A DNA stretch of 64,000 nt from Urophycis tenuis (lineage: Eukaryota; Chordata; Actinopteri; Gadiformes; Phycidae), in the NCBI GenBank assembly GCA_036785325.1, contig JAXIVH010000136.1, positions 266,501 to 330,500 on the forward strand. Reading direction: 5' to 3'. The notes under the pieces are model-generated. The model was not told where the DNA came from. It saw nothing but the letters and a program-made list of their open reading frames with translations, and made no database searches. Made by a program: the position numbers and the translations under genes. Below, one piece after another: positions 39,644-49,182 of this stretch (within the stretch, counting starts at the first letter, position 1; the number at the start of each line of letters is the position of its first letter).

Positions 39644-41341
39644 CTTGAAATATAAAATACACACGTGATCAGTATTGATATTGATATCTTTTATAAGAAC
39701 ACTGTTCATATTGTTTACACTTTTTATACAACTATTTATACAATGTCCATACTGTTTATTTATTAATGTTTATCACTGACAATAAAGTTGACTTGGTAGG
39801 ACTTGTGTGCTATTTTCTTTCCACAGCCAACAGAACACACATGAATCAGCTAATTATTTCGACGACCCGTGGGCAAATATAGTAATGCCATACGTCGTTG
39901 GAAAGCTTAGATTTCCCCGCTTAAAATGAGCCCATCTCTGATCAATTTGGTTGCTCAAAGACAAAACTGCGTCAGGTTGACTGTAGTCTACCCAGCAGCT
40001 AAAAAAAAACCTTCAACGTTTCAATTAACATTAATCTTTCCTTACAGAACACAAATTAATTAGCTTAGTATTTCAACGACCCATGAGTCAATATAGTCTA
40101 GCCATACGCCGTTGGAAAGCTTAGATTTCCCCGCTTAAAATGAGCCCATCCCCGAGCAATTTGGTTGCTCACAGACAAAACTGCGTCAGGTTGACTGAAG
40201 TCTACCCAGCAGCTAAAAACATACCTTCAACGTTTCAATTAACATCAATCTTTCCTTACAGAACACAAATTAATTAGCTTAGTATTTCAACGACCCATGA
40301 GTCAATATAGTCTTGCCATACGCCGTTGGAAAGCTTAGATTTCCCCGCTTAAAATGAGCCCATCCGCGAGCAGTCTGGTTGATCACAGACAAAACTGCGT
40401 CAGGTTGACTGAAGTCTACCCAGCAGCTAAAAACATACCTTCAACGTTTCAATTAACATCAATCTTTCCTTACAGAACACAAATTAATTAGCTTAGTATT
40501 TCAACGACCCATGAGTCAATATAGTCTTGCCATACGCCGTTGGAAAGCTTAGATTTCCCCGCTTAAAATGAGCCCATCCCCGACCAATTTAGTTGCTCAC
40601 AGACAAAACTGCGTCAGGTTGACTGAAGTCTACCCAGCAGCTAAAAACATACCATCAACGTTTCAATTAACATCAATCTTTCCTAACTGAACACAAATTA
40701 ATTAGCTAAGTATTTCAACGACCCATGAGTCAATATAGTCTTGCCATCATCGTTGGAAAGCTTTGATTTCCCCGCTCAAAATGAGCCCATCCGCAAGCAA
40801 TTTGGTTGCTCACAGACAAAACTGCGTCAGGTTAACTGAAGTCTACCCAGCAGCTAAAAACATACCTTCAACGTTTCAATTAAGATCAATCTTTCAATAA
40901 AGAACAGAAATTAATTAGCTCAGTATTTCAACGACCCATGACTCAATATAGTCTTGCCATACTTCGTTGGGAACCTTAGATTTCCCCGCTTAAAATGAGC
41001 CCATCCCCGAGCAATTTGGTTGCTCACAGACAAAACTGCGTCAGGTTGACTGAAGTCTACCCAGCAGCTAAAAACATACCTTCAACTTTTCAATTCACGC
41101 GTTTTTTTTGTAAAACGTGTAGCTATGATAAAGGACACATGTTTTTGGCCTGTTTTATTATTCATAGTTGGCTTAACAGTAATAGAATATTATTATATGC
41201 TATAAGTGACCAGACGTCCGAGATCAAAACTGGGAGCATAATCCCAGAGAAGGGGGAAAAAAAGGGTCAGCTATGTTTAAGTATATATATATATGTGTGT
41301 GTATATATGCGTGTGTGTGTGTGTGTGTTTTAATCACTTAC
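39644..41341. repeat. Spacer plus satellite block R (~5.9 monomers), type II junction
   Basis: Monomers 39,827-41,095 are visibly more diverged towards the end (CCTAACTGAACAC, CCATCATCGTTGG, AATAAAGAACAG). Fragment 41,096-41,281, short TA/TG tract to 41,328. Divergence rises towards the array edge. Confidence 0.9.
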
Positions 41342-41845
41342 TTGGAACGGCATGATCCCACATCGCTGTGAAGGGACGGCGTTAACCAGGTGAGCGTGCA
41401 ACCCCTCAAGAGAGTTGCTGCCTCGCCGGCACTTGTACTTGTTCAGCCGGATGCAGTTCTTCACAACCACCTTCACAGAGACATACAGCTGTATGCCAGG
41501 GGGGTCCTGTAACACACAACCTATTGCAAGGTCCTCATTTATGCTGGTGTCATTTTGAAATGTTACCATATACAAGTTTGAATGGTTTTGACACACGATG
41601 ACTGCAGAGACAGCTGCAGGATGGCCCACGAAGCAGGACGGAGGGGGCCTGTGGCTGTGCGGGGAGGACCAGCGGTATGGGTGCTGCCGACACAGGGGGC
41701 GGGCGGGCCACAGGCTGACGCAGCAGGAGGCCTCGGCTGGAGGCGGGTGGGCGCAGGAGGCTTCGGCCGGGTGGAGGACGACAACGCAGTGGGCTGAACG
41801 GGCCGGTTGGTGGGAGTCACAGGCTCTGGCTCATCAACAAATAAC
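41342..41845 (-). pseudogene. Exon copy 18
   Basis: Full length. It shares GATGCAGTTC with copy 17 and GGGACGGCG (Ala-Val-Pro) with the parental exon at 47,425. Confidence 0.75.
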
Positions 41846-42748
41846 CTGGAAATATAAAATACACACGTGATCAGTATTGATATTGATATCTTTTATAAGA
41901 ACACTGTTCATACTGTTTACACTTTTTATACAACTGTCTATACAATGTCCATACTGTTTATTTATTAATGTTCATCACTGACAATAAAGTTGACCGTCAT
42001 GGTGAAGAAGGAGCTGAGCCGAAAGGCGAAGCTCTCGATTTACCGGTCAATCTACGTTCCTACCCTCACCTATGGTCACGAGCTGTGGGTAGTGACCGAA
42101 AGAACGAGATCGCGAATACAAGCGGCCGAAATGAGTTTCCTCCGCAGGGTGTCCGGGCTCTCCCTTAGAGATAGGGTGAGAAGCTCGGTCATCCGGGAGG
42201 GGCTCAGAGTAGAACCGCTACTCCTCCGCATCGAGAGGAGCCAGTTGCGGTGGCTCGGGCATCTAGTGAGGATGCCCCCTGGACGCCTCCCTGGGGAGGT
42301 GTTCCGGGCACGTCCCTCCGGGAGGAGGCCCCGGGGAAGACCCAGGACACGCTGGAGGGACTATGTCTCTCGGCTGGCCTGGGAACGCCTCGGGATCCCC
42401 CCGGAAGAGCTGGACGAAGTGGCTGGGGAGAGGGAAGTCTGGGCTTCCCTCCTCAGGCTGCTGCCCCCGCGACCCGACCCCGGATAAGCGGCAGAAATGG
42501 ATGGATGGAATAAAGTTGACTTGGTAGGACTTGTGTGCTATTTTCTTTCCACAGCCAAAAGAACACACATGAATCAGCTTATTATTTCGACGACCCGTAG
42601 GCGAATTTAGTCATGCCATACACCGTTGGAAAGCTTAGATATCCACGATTAAAAGGAGATCATCCACGAGTCATATGCTTGCTCACAGACAAAACGGCGA
42701 TAGTTTGAATGAAGTCTACCCAGCAGCTAAAAACATAGCTTCAACGTC
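41846..42748. repeat. Edge of the left array: spacer split by a LINE, plus one decayed monomer
   Basis: The spacer is interrupted at 41,994 by the LINE listed next and resumes at 42,509. The last recognisable monomer (42,555-42,748) is strongly decayed: AGATATCCACGATTAAAAGG, ACGGCGATAGTTTG. Beyond 42,750 no satellite is seen until 48.1 kb. Confidence 0.85.
41995..42508 (+). mobile_element. 5'-truncated Rex3/RTE-like LINE, C-terminal end of the reverse transcriptase ORF
   Basis: The frame from 41,990 encodes a very typical fish LINE C-terminus: KAKLSIYRSIYVPTLTYGHE, then RIQAAEMSFLRRVSGLSLRD, QLRWLGHLVRMP and GRRPRGRPRTRWRDY, ending LLPPRPDPG and a stop. The 3' end is GCAGAAATGGATGGATGGA, the GATG-type tail known for Rex3. 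The 12-bp sequence AATAAAGTTGAC occurs on both sides (41,983-41,994 and 42,509-42,520) as a target-site duplication. Only about 165 codons remain, so it is a dead 5'-truncated copy. The family name is from memory of the motifs; the RTE clade is the safer call. Confidence 0.88.
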
Positions 42749-43222
42749 AACGGAATCGTTTCTCTTTCTACGAAATCGATACAGCTAAATACATACCTTA
42801 ACGAAAAGTCGAATTATTAACTCGAAAAGAATGAAGATCATCAAATTCACCTTAGTCGAATCCTCCGTTGGCAGTGGACAGCAATGACCGTGACTACGTA
42901 TGAGTCGTAAAAACATTAGGTGACGTATTCCGATCCTCGCTCAGCGATTGGTCCGTTGAGCGCCGAGCTCTGCTCAGCATCGCTCCGCCATTGGCCGATC
43001 GCTGCTCAACTCTGCTCAGCTTTGGTCAACCATTGGTCGGTTAGCGTGAGCTTAGGGACTTGGCGGAGAGTTTGCCTGACGAAGGCGAACGACCCCCCCC
43101 CCAAGTCCCTATTGCGCAACCCTGGGATCGACCAAAAAGGATCGGGGAGGATCAAAAGGGATGGCTCCATCTGGTGGCCACCGGTGGGAGGTTTTATTTC
43201 CAGAAATTTCCAAAAATGTCAT
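42749..43222. promoter_or_regulatory. Unique region with three CCAAT boxes, promoter-like, no gene assigned
   Basis: GCGATTGGTCC, GCCATTGGCC and ACCATTGGTC (42,940-43,040) are three CCAAT boxes on the minus strand, set in a partly repeated GCTCAGCATCGCTC context. A C-run follows at 43,091. No TATA box or coding exon can be tied to them on either strand. The far end abuts the LTR at 43,223. It may be an old promoter or chance. Confidence 0.3.
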
Positions 43223-43957
43223 TGTGAGGGACCGACTTGATCACCCCACGTATTGGGATGTGGACTCTCTGGCCTGGACCGTGTGGACAAACACGAGGGG
43301 TGGCAATGCCGTTGAAAAGTAGTGGGGCTTTATTGTCTTCACCACAACTTGCAAAATAACAAAACAAACATAAATCCAAAATCCTAAATAATACTAAATG
43401 GCAAAACTAGCCATTTTAGCCGCTTAGCTCAGCATGAAGTAGCATAGCATAGGTTAGCTTAGCCTAGCATAGCCTAGCATACCGGGTACTGACCTCACAT
43501 CAAGCCAGCACCTACCCTCAGTTAACCCCCACACAGAATGAGGCACCCCTTAAATAAGAAATCAGTCCCAATTGGACCAATCAAGGCCAGTTAGGCCATA
43601 CACCAATCACGGCCAGTTGGGCCATACCAATAAGGGGTGAACACCCCATTGCAAGGCTACAAACTAAATATTCCTAAATGGAAAGTAAACCTTGTAAGAA
43701 AACACAGTATTTACATTTCACCAAACAACACATTACCCAATATATATATACACACTTTACACCTCATCTAAATATATACAAAAACAGCTGTTTACACCCA
43801 ATGCCCCCCTGGGCTATCCCATGTGTCCTCTGTCCTGAATGAACAAAATATTGCCCCCTACTGCAGCTGGAGTACAATACAATAACATTCAGTAAAAACA
43901 ATCAGTCCATGTGTTTGTGAGACAACCAGTGAGAAGGGAGGTGTTCACTTTCTCACA
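43223..43957 (-). repeat. 3' LTR of a Gmr1-like Gypsy element
   Basis: On the minus strand the sequence begins TGTGAGAAAG directly after a purine tract (GAGGAGGAGGGAAA) and ends GGTCCCTCACA. This gives the TG...CA termini and a 6-bp inverted end TGTGAG/CTCACA. Inside are a TATTTAAGG TATA-like box and, near the end, AATAAAGCCCC as a polyadenylation signal. A stretch of TAGCATAGCC-type short repeats lies at 43,435-43,485. No second LTR is in the window, so the ends are inferred from these landmarks only. Confidence 0.6.
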
Positions 43958-44232
43958 TTTCCCTCCTCCTCTGGAGGAGGGAACCCAACAGGGTGTCGAG
44001 ACAAAAAGTCCGCCACCGTATTCTGCTTGCCCGCTCGGTACTGCACTGTGAACCGGTATGGCTGCAGTGCCAAGAACCAGCGGGTGATGCGGGCGTTTGA
44101 GTCCTTCATGCGCCCTAGCCACTGCAAGGCGCGGTGGTCAGTCTCTAGGGTGAAGTCTCTACCCAGCAGGTAGTATTTTAGGGTGTCGAGTGCCCACTTG
44201 ACAGCTAGGCACTCCAACTCAACTGCCGCATA
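43945..44232 (-). pseudogene. Gypsy RNase H domain, C-terminal half (split by a transposon)
   Basis: Minus-strand frame with YAAVELECLAVKWALDTLKY, then LLGRDFTLETDHRALQWL, RMKDSNARITRWFLALQPY and AGKQNTVADFLSRH, then a stop. The RNase H glutamate (ELECLA) and second aspartate (ETDH) are present. The first half of the domain is at 46,321. The stop is followed within a few bases by the polypurine tract and LTR, with no integrase between. This order is known for Gmr1-type Gypsy elements of fish. A deletion of integrase would look the same. Confidence 0.85.
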
Positions 44233-44503
44233 CCTGGGGCCTCATGTACTAACAATTGCGTGGATTTTCTACTGAAACATGACGTACGCACAAAGCCAGA
44301 AACCGCCGCACGCACAAAAAAATTCAGATGTATCAATCTGAGCGTACGCCTGAACCCAAGCACATTTCCTTTGTACATACCCAATTGAGCGCACGTGCAC
44401 GAGTATCAGACTTCTCCCTGTCCACGCCCCTATTCAATTATGTTAATCATATTTAAATGAGCCCTGCATCAGGGATTCCCCTCTGAACGATCATAGAAAG
44501 AGA

Positions 44504-44840
44504 ATGAGCACATCTAAAAAAGCGAAAATTTACCGAGTGCGAACTGGAGACTCTCCTGACTGAGGTGGAGGCTCGGAGGGTGGTTTTATTTGGCAGTTTG
44601 TCCTCCGGGATTAACAGCAAGCGGAAGAGGAGTGAGTGGGACAGCGTGTGTGAGGCGGTCAACGCTGTGGGTTCAGAGAGCCGCACACACGCTGAACTTA
44701 AAAAGAAGTGGTCAGATATAAAAATGGAAGTGAAAAGGAGGACTGCTGCCCACCGTCCCTTCAGGAGACCTATTGCCCTCTCAACGACTGACCGAGTGCG
44801 GGTATGGCGGTCATTGTACCTCCGCTCTCGGTCAGTCTGA
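44504..44840 (+). pseudogene. Harbinger Myb/SANT-like DNA-binding protein, frameshifted
   Basis: After ATGAGCACATCTAAAAAAGC the frame shifts by one base in the A-run near 44,528. It then reads FTECELETLLTEVEARR, SKRKRSEWDSVCEAVNAV and AELKKKWSDIKMEVKRR, the tri-helix Myb/SANT-like domain (W, W spacing) found in the second protein of Harbinger transposons, which helps bring transposase to DNA and to the nucleus. From about codon 85 the ORF runs antisense into the transposase C-terminus, a sign of internal deletion. Confidence 0.75.
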
Positions 44841-45852
44841 GGGTTGGTCAGAGGGGTCACGTCCTCAGTGGGTAGCCTGGGGTTAATTGAAAGCAGGCAG
44901 TATAAGTAAACTGGATTTGTTGTTCCCATTTCTTAGTTTTATACACCACTTACATGGATCACACACTATTGTTATAAATTAATGCCGAAGGGCGCCGGGG
45001 CAAAGGTGAGGCTGATAATGACATTTCACACTTTACGCACGGGTTTATTAACATGAGTACTTTGCACACAGAGACAGGGGCTTGTACGAAAGATCCGAAG
45101 CTGTTGCTTAACCAGCGAATCAAACACACAAACAAGTAATGATGCTGTGAAGACAGGATAGTATTTGGGGACGTACACTCAATGCGCATCACGGGGATTA
45201 ATATTAGGACAATTAAAAGAATACAATTACTCACCAAGAAGCCACCCATCGCGCACAATGCCAGCCTGCAGTCTGTTCCCAACTATGCTGTTACTCAGAA
45301 TATATGAGTCGTGCGTTGAACCAGGCCACCTCGCCACAATGTTGGTTAATAACATTTGCGCATCACATATCATTTGTAGCCTACATTTATTGAATGGAAA
45401 TGTTTCCTGTTCACATATACAAATTCGTCATGTGATGGCGCTTTTATGGCAATGTGAGTGCAGTCGACAGCTCTGATTATATTAGGAAAACCGGCTCTCG
45501 CTGCAAATTGCGCTTTAATGTTGACCTGTTCAGCTGCATTGTATGGGAATGTTATATACCTGGCTGACAGGCGGATGAGTCCGGCCCACACGGCTGGCAT
45601 GGCCCGGCTCAGGGTCGACTGGCATATACCCGATCGGTCGGCCAACTCTCTTTGAAACGCCCCGGTTGCCAGGAACCCCAAGGTACTAAGTACCTGTACG
45701 TGGACCGGCAGGGCATGGCTCCGGCCGCAGCTCTGCACATAACTCAAGCAGGATTGCCCGAGGGAATCGAAAGCGGCTGATGAGCCAATTGTCGACAATT
45801 TCGAGAGGATCGTTTCTGTCTCGAAAGACACGCTCTCGCCTAATTGCGCCAT
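44740..45852 (-). pseudogene. Harbinger (HARBI1-like) DDE transposase, at least three breaks
   Basis: The first segment (45,852 downward; first ATG reads MAQLGESVSFETETILSK) holds the HTH region GICQSTLSRAMPAVW and the first catalytic aspartate in IRAVDCTHIAIKAP. A 5-bp insertion after HFHSINV near 45,388 breaks the frame, which resumes as MICDAQMLLTNIVARWPGST and GIVRDGWLLG before a donor-like GTGAGT (about 45,234). A further exon begins after CAACCCCAG-like sequence near 44,890 (YPLRT), has a small frameshifting deletion, and carries RRYNDRHTRTRSVVERAIGL with the catalytic glutamate. The C-terminus after GLLKGRW is missing. Non-functional. Confidence 0.8.
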
Positions 45853-46320
45853 TCGCAATGTCCTCTAATCGTTGACGTAATTTTTGGGTGTGCTTTTATA
45901 CCCAGTCATGTTATTGCAGACTTGTCGGTGTTGATTGTTCATCGGTGTTAATTGTTCACGTGTCTCGAATGTGCACATCACTCAATCAACTACTATTTTA
46001 CACATTCCTTTATTATGACAGTTTCCCAGCATTTAAATATTTTTATTTCTTATCTCTTATGTCCATCTACTGCGTAGAGGTTGTCTGCCATGTAATAAGA
46101 ATTTCATTGCTCTGACAAATTAAACATGATGCTTTGATCACCTCTAAGTGTCGCCAAAGGGTCAACTGTTGTAGAAATGTGCGTACGCCAGCTCAAGAGT
46201 TGACGTGAGGCACGCAAATTTATACGGCCATTTCAGTCTTGATACATCTGCACTTTGCCGTGAGAATGAACGTACACCATTTTTTTGTGCGTACGCAACG
46301 TTCGTACATGAGGCCCCTGG

Positions 46321-46480
46321 TCTCTCTGGGAAACAACTTGCGACTTATGTAAGCCACAGGCTTCATGTCGTCCCCCTCTCCTTGGAGCAGTACTGCCCCA
46401 AGACCAAAACCACATGCGTCAGTCTGGACGGTGAAGGGCTGTTCAAAGTCAGGGCTCTGGAGAACAGGATCCAGATTATC
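46321..46480 (-). pseudogene. Gypsy RT/RNase H junction, N-terminal half (split)
   Basis: The minus strand encodes VLQSPDFEQPFTVQTDACGF, then GLGAVLLQG and KPVAYISRKLFPRETR. It holds the first RNase H aspartate (TDAC). It joins the 43,945-44,232 segment once the Harbinger element is removed. Upstream of about 46,480 no reverse transcriptase is visible, so the element is truncated there. Confidence 0.85.
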
Positions 46481-46704
46481 TGAACACGAACGAGGGAAAC
46501 TGATTGTGTTGAACTGATTAAGGTTAAAAACATTGTGCATTTCAACAGCAATATAAAAAACAAACAAAATGACTTCAAGTAAAACTGTAAAGTGCATTAT
46601 TTTGAACTATATAAATAGCTGCTTGCTGAAGCACTTTAAAACACACACAAAGAAAAAGACAAACACACACACACATATTTACAGTTATTTACAAAGTCCA
46701 GTAT
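46481..46704. other. Unique AT-rich sequence between the Gypsy fragment and the parental gene
   Basis: Contains short CA-rich stretches (46,640-46,676) and is probably 3' UTR of the minus-strand gene that ends at 46,705. No clear AATAAA on the minus strand was found close to the stop codon. Confidence 0.4.
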
Positions 46705-47684
46705 CTACAAAGTCCTCCTTTCCAACTCTGCATCCACGACACTCTTAAAGTGTTCAAAGTTGTCATAGACAACATTGTCGAAGCCAGGGGTAGTGGACTT
46801 CCTCGTGGATGGGCACAAGGAAAATATCTTCTGTGGGCTTCCAGCCACTTTGTCCTTGGAAGGGGTGTACCTCTTTCGCCGTCCACCACAGTTTGGCACG
46901 TGGCAAGCCCCACAAGGCCGCGAGGACTTGTTGGGCATGAACGCCTTCACTGTTGGTGCAGGAGGGACAAAGCTCTGGCTGCAGGATGGCCCACGAAACA
47001 GGACGGAGGGGGCCTGTGGCTGTGCGGGGAGGACCAGCAGCAGTATGGGTGCTGCCGACATGGGGGGCCGGCCACAGGCTGACGCAGCAGGAGGCCTCCT
47101 TGCCTCGGCCTGCTGGTTGACGCGCTGGATCTGCCGCGGGTCCAAGCAAGACGTCCGCCGGCCGTGACCACCGGCGACACGGAGCGATGCCATGCGGTGG
47201 TTCCACTGCACGGCAAAGGACACCAAGTATACCTGAAACACACATTTCCATTTGACTGTCATTGTGTACAATGCTTACAGGTGACGGCTGAAGCTGTGAA
47301 ATAAAATGTATCATTGAAGCCATCATTGAGACTTTTCTTTTTAAATTATACCGTATGAACATGGGTCTGCAATAAAGCTTTATATATATTTATGCGTGTG
47401 TGTGTGTGTGTTTTAATCACTTACTTGGAACGGCATGATCCCACATCGCTGTGAAGGGACGGCGTTAACCAGGTGGGCGTGCAACCCCTCGAGAGAGTTG
47501 CTGCCTCGCCGGCACTTGTACTTGTTCAGCCGGATGCCGTTCTTCACAACCACCTTCACAGAGACATACAGCTGTATGCCAGGGGGGTCCTGTAACACAC
47601 AACCTATTGCAAGGTCCTCATTTATGCTGGTGTCATTTTGAAATGTTACCATATACAAGTTTGAATGGTTTTGACACACGATGA
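46705..47684 (-). CDS. Parental two-exon locus of the captured exon (C-terminal part of an unnamed fish protein)
   Basis: Exon 1 (47,425-47,684 from the nearer acceptor; a farther one is at 47,928) ends MPFQ at a GTAAGT donor. Exon 2 (46,705-47,232) starts after TGTGTTTCAG and continues in phase 0 as VYLVSFAVQWNHRMASLRV, then RPCGACHVPNCGGRRKRYTP, KIFSLCPSTRKSTTPGFDNV and ending ELERRTL plus stop. The GTAAGT-side intron holds (CA)n on this strand, the source of the TG tract found in every array unit. The Cys motifs CxxC...C suggest metal binding. The family looks familiar from fish uncharacterised proteins, but I cannot name a function. No 5' exons are visible: upstream lies satellite. It may be a gene fragment or a 5'-lost copy. 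The splice junction is inferred. Confidence 0.6.
47233..47424 (-). other. Intron of the parental locus with the ancestral microsatellite
   Basis: GTAAGTGATTAAAA, then a short (CA)n with CGCATAAATATATATAAAG, ending TGTGTTTCAG. The plus-strand version, TATATATTTATGCGTG(TG)n, is the simple form of the compound tract in type II array junctions. Confidence 0.7.
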
Positions 47685-47928
47685 CTGCAGAGACAGCTGC
47701 AGGATGGCCCACGAAGCAGGACGGAGGGGGCCTGTGGCTGTGCGGGGAGGACCAGCGGTATGGGTGCTGCCGACACAGGGGGCGGGCGGGCCACAGGCTG
47801 ACGCAGCAGGAGGCCTCGGCTGGAGGCGGGTGGGCGCAGGAGGCTTCGGCCGGGTGGAGGACGACAACGCAGTGGGCTGAACGGGCCGGTTGGTGGGAGT
47901 CACAGGCTCTGGCTCATCAACAAATAAT
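47425..47928 (-). repeat. Exon copy 19 (parental copy of the repeated exon)
   Basis: The only copy with its downstream partner exon. The 5' half (about 47,690-47,820) matches the proline-rich segment of exon 2 at 46,978-47,097 (GCTGCAGGATGGCCCACGA...GCAGGAGGCCTC), but with net frame-changing indels. Carries GGGACGGCG as in copy 18. Confidence 0.7.
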
Positions 47929-49087
47929 CTGGAAATATAAAATACACACGTGATCAGTATTGATATTGATATCTTTTATAAGAACACTGTTCATACTGTT
48001 TACACTTTTTATACAACTGTTTATACAATGTCCATACTGTTTATTTATTAATGTTTATCACTGACAATAAAGTTGACTTGGTAGGACTTGTGTGCTATTT
48101 TCTTTCCACAGCCAACAGAACACACATGAATCAGCTTATTATTTCGACGACCCGTGGGCAAATATAGTCATGCCATACGTCGTTGGAAAGCTTAGATTTC
48201 CCCGCTTGAAATGAGCCCATCTCTGATCAATTTGGTTGATCACAGACTAAACTGCGTCAGGTTGACTGAAGTCTACCCAGCAGCTAAAAACATACCTTCA
48301 ACGTTTCAATTAAGATCAATCTTTCCTCACAGAACAGAAATTAATTAGCTTAGTATTTCAACGACCCTTTGGTGAATATAGTCTTGCCATACACCGTTGG
48401 AAAGCTTAGATTTCCCCGCTTAAAATAAGCCCATCCCAAAGCAATTTAGTTGCTCACAGACAAAACTGCGTCAGGTTGACTGAAGTCTACCCAGCAGCTA
48501 AAAACATACCTTCAACGTTTCAATTAAGATCAATCTTTCCTTACAGAACACAAATTAATTAGCTTAGTATTTCAACGATCCTTTAGTCAATATAGTCTTG
48601 CCATACGCCGTTGGGAACCTTAGATTTCCCCGCTTAAAATGAGCCCATCCGCAAACAGTCTGGTTGCTCACAGACAAAACTGTGTCAGGTTGAGTGAAGT
48701 CTACCCAGCAGCTAAAAACATACCTTCAACGTTTCAATTAACATCAATCTTTCCTTACAGAACACAAATTAATTATCTTAGTATTTCAAAGACCCATGAG
48801 TCAATATAGTCTTGCCATACGCCGTTGGAAAGCTTAGATTTCCCCGCTTAAAATGAGCCCATCCGCAAACAGTCTGGTTGCTCACAGACAAAACTGTGTC
48901 AGGTTGAGTGAAGTCTACCCAGCAGCTAAAAACATACCTTCAACGTTTCAATTAACATCAATCTTTCCTTACAGAACACAAATTAATTATCTTAGTATTT
49001 CAATGACCCATGAGTCAATATAGTCTTGCCATACGCCGTTGGAAAGCTTAGATTTTCCCGCTTAAAATGAGCCCATCCCCGAGCAAT
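47929..49087. repeat. Spacer plus satellite block S, left part (~4.6 monomers)
   Basis: More diverged monomers (AAGATCAATC, CGCAAACAGTCTGG, ATGACCCATGAG). The block is cut at GAGCAAT by the transposon that follows and continues at 56,266. Confidence 0.92.
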
Positions 49088-49182
49088 ACGCTCTATGCAC
49101 GTCACATTTCCGGGTTAGGGTGTACTAGGCTATCAACTTCCTGTTCAACTTCCTGTTTATACCGGCTTATACTCTGACAGAC

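Larger units (their letters stand above)
44238..46315. mobile_element. PIF/Harbinger DNA transposon, decayed, inserted in the Gypsy RNase H
   Basis: The 12-bp terminal repeat GGCCTCATGTAC lies at the left end and its reverse complement at the right end. CCTGG flanks both sides (44,233-44,237 and 46,316-46,320). Removing the element restores the Gypsy reading frame at ...RETR-YAAVE. Harbinger target duplications are normally 3 bp, and CCT or TGG within CCTGG would fit. Near each end are paired GCGTACGC-like motifs (GTGCGTACGCAACG at right, GACGTACGCAC at left). It holds a Myb-like gene on plus and a transposase on minus, both broken. Confidence 0.85.

Noticed and set aside
45165..45476. Plus-strand ORFs over the Harbinger transposase
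   Set aside because: Antisense to recognisable transposase segments on the minus strand.
46610..46618. TATAAATAG as a plus-strand TATA box
   Set aside because: It lies in the presumed 3' UTR of a minus-strand gene with no plus-strand exon after it; likely chance in AT-rich DNA.
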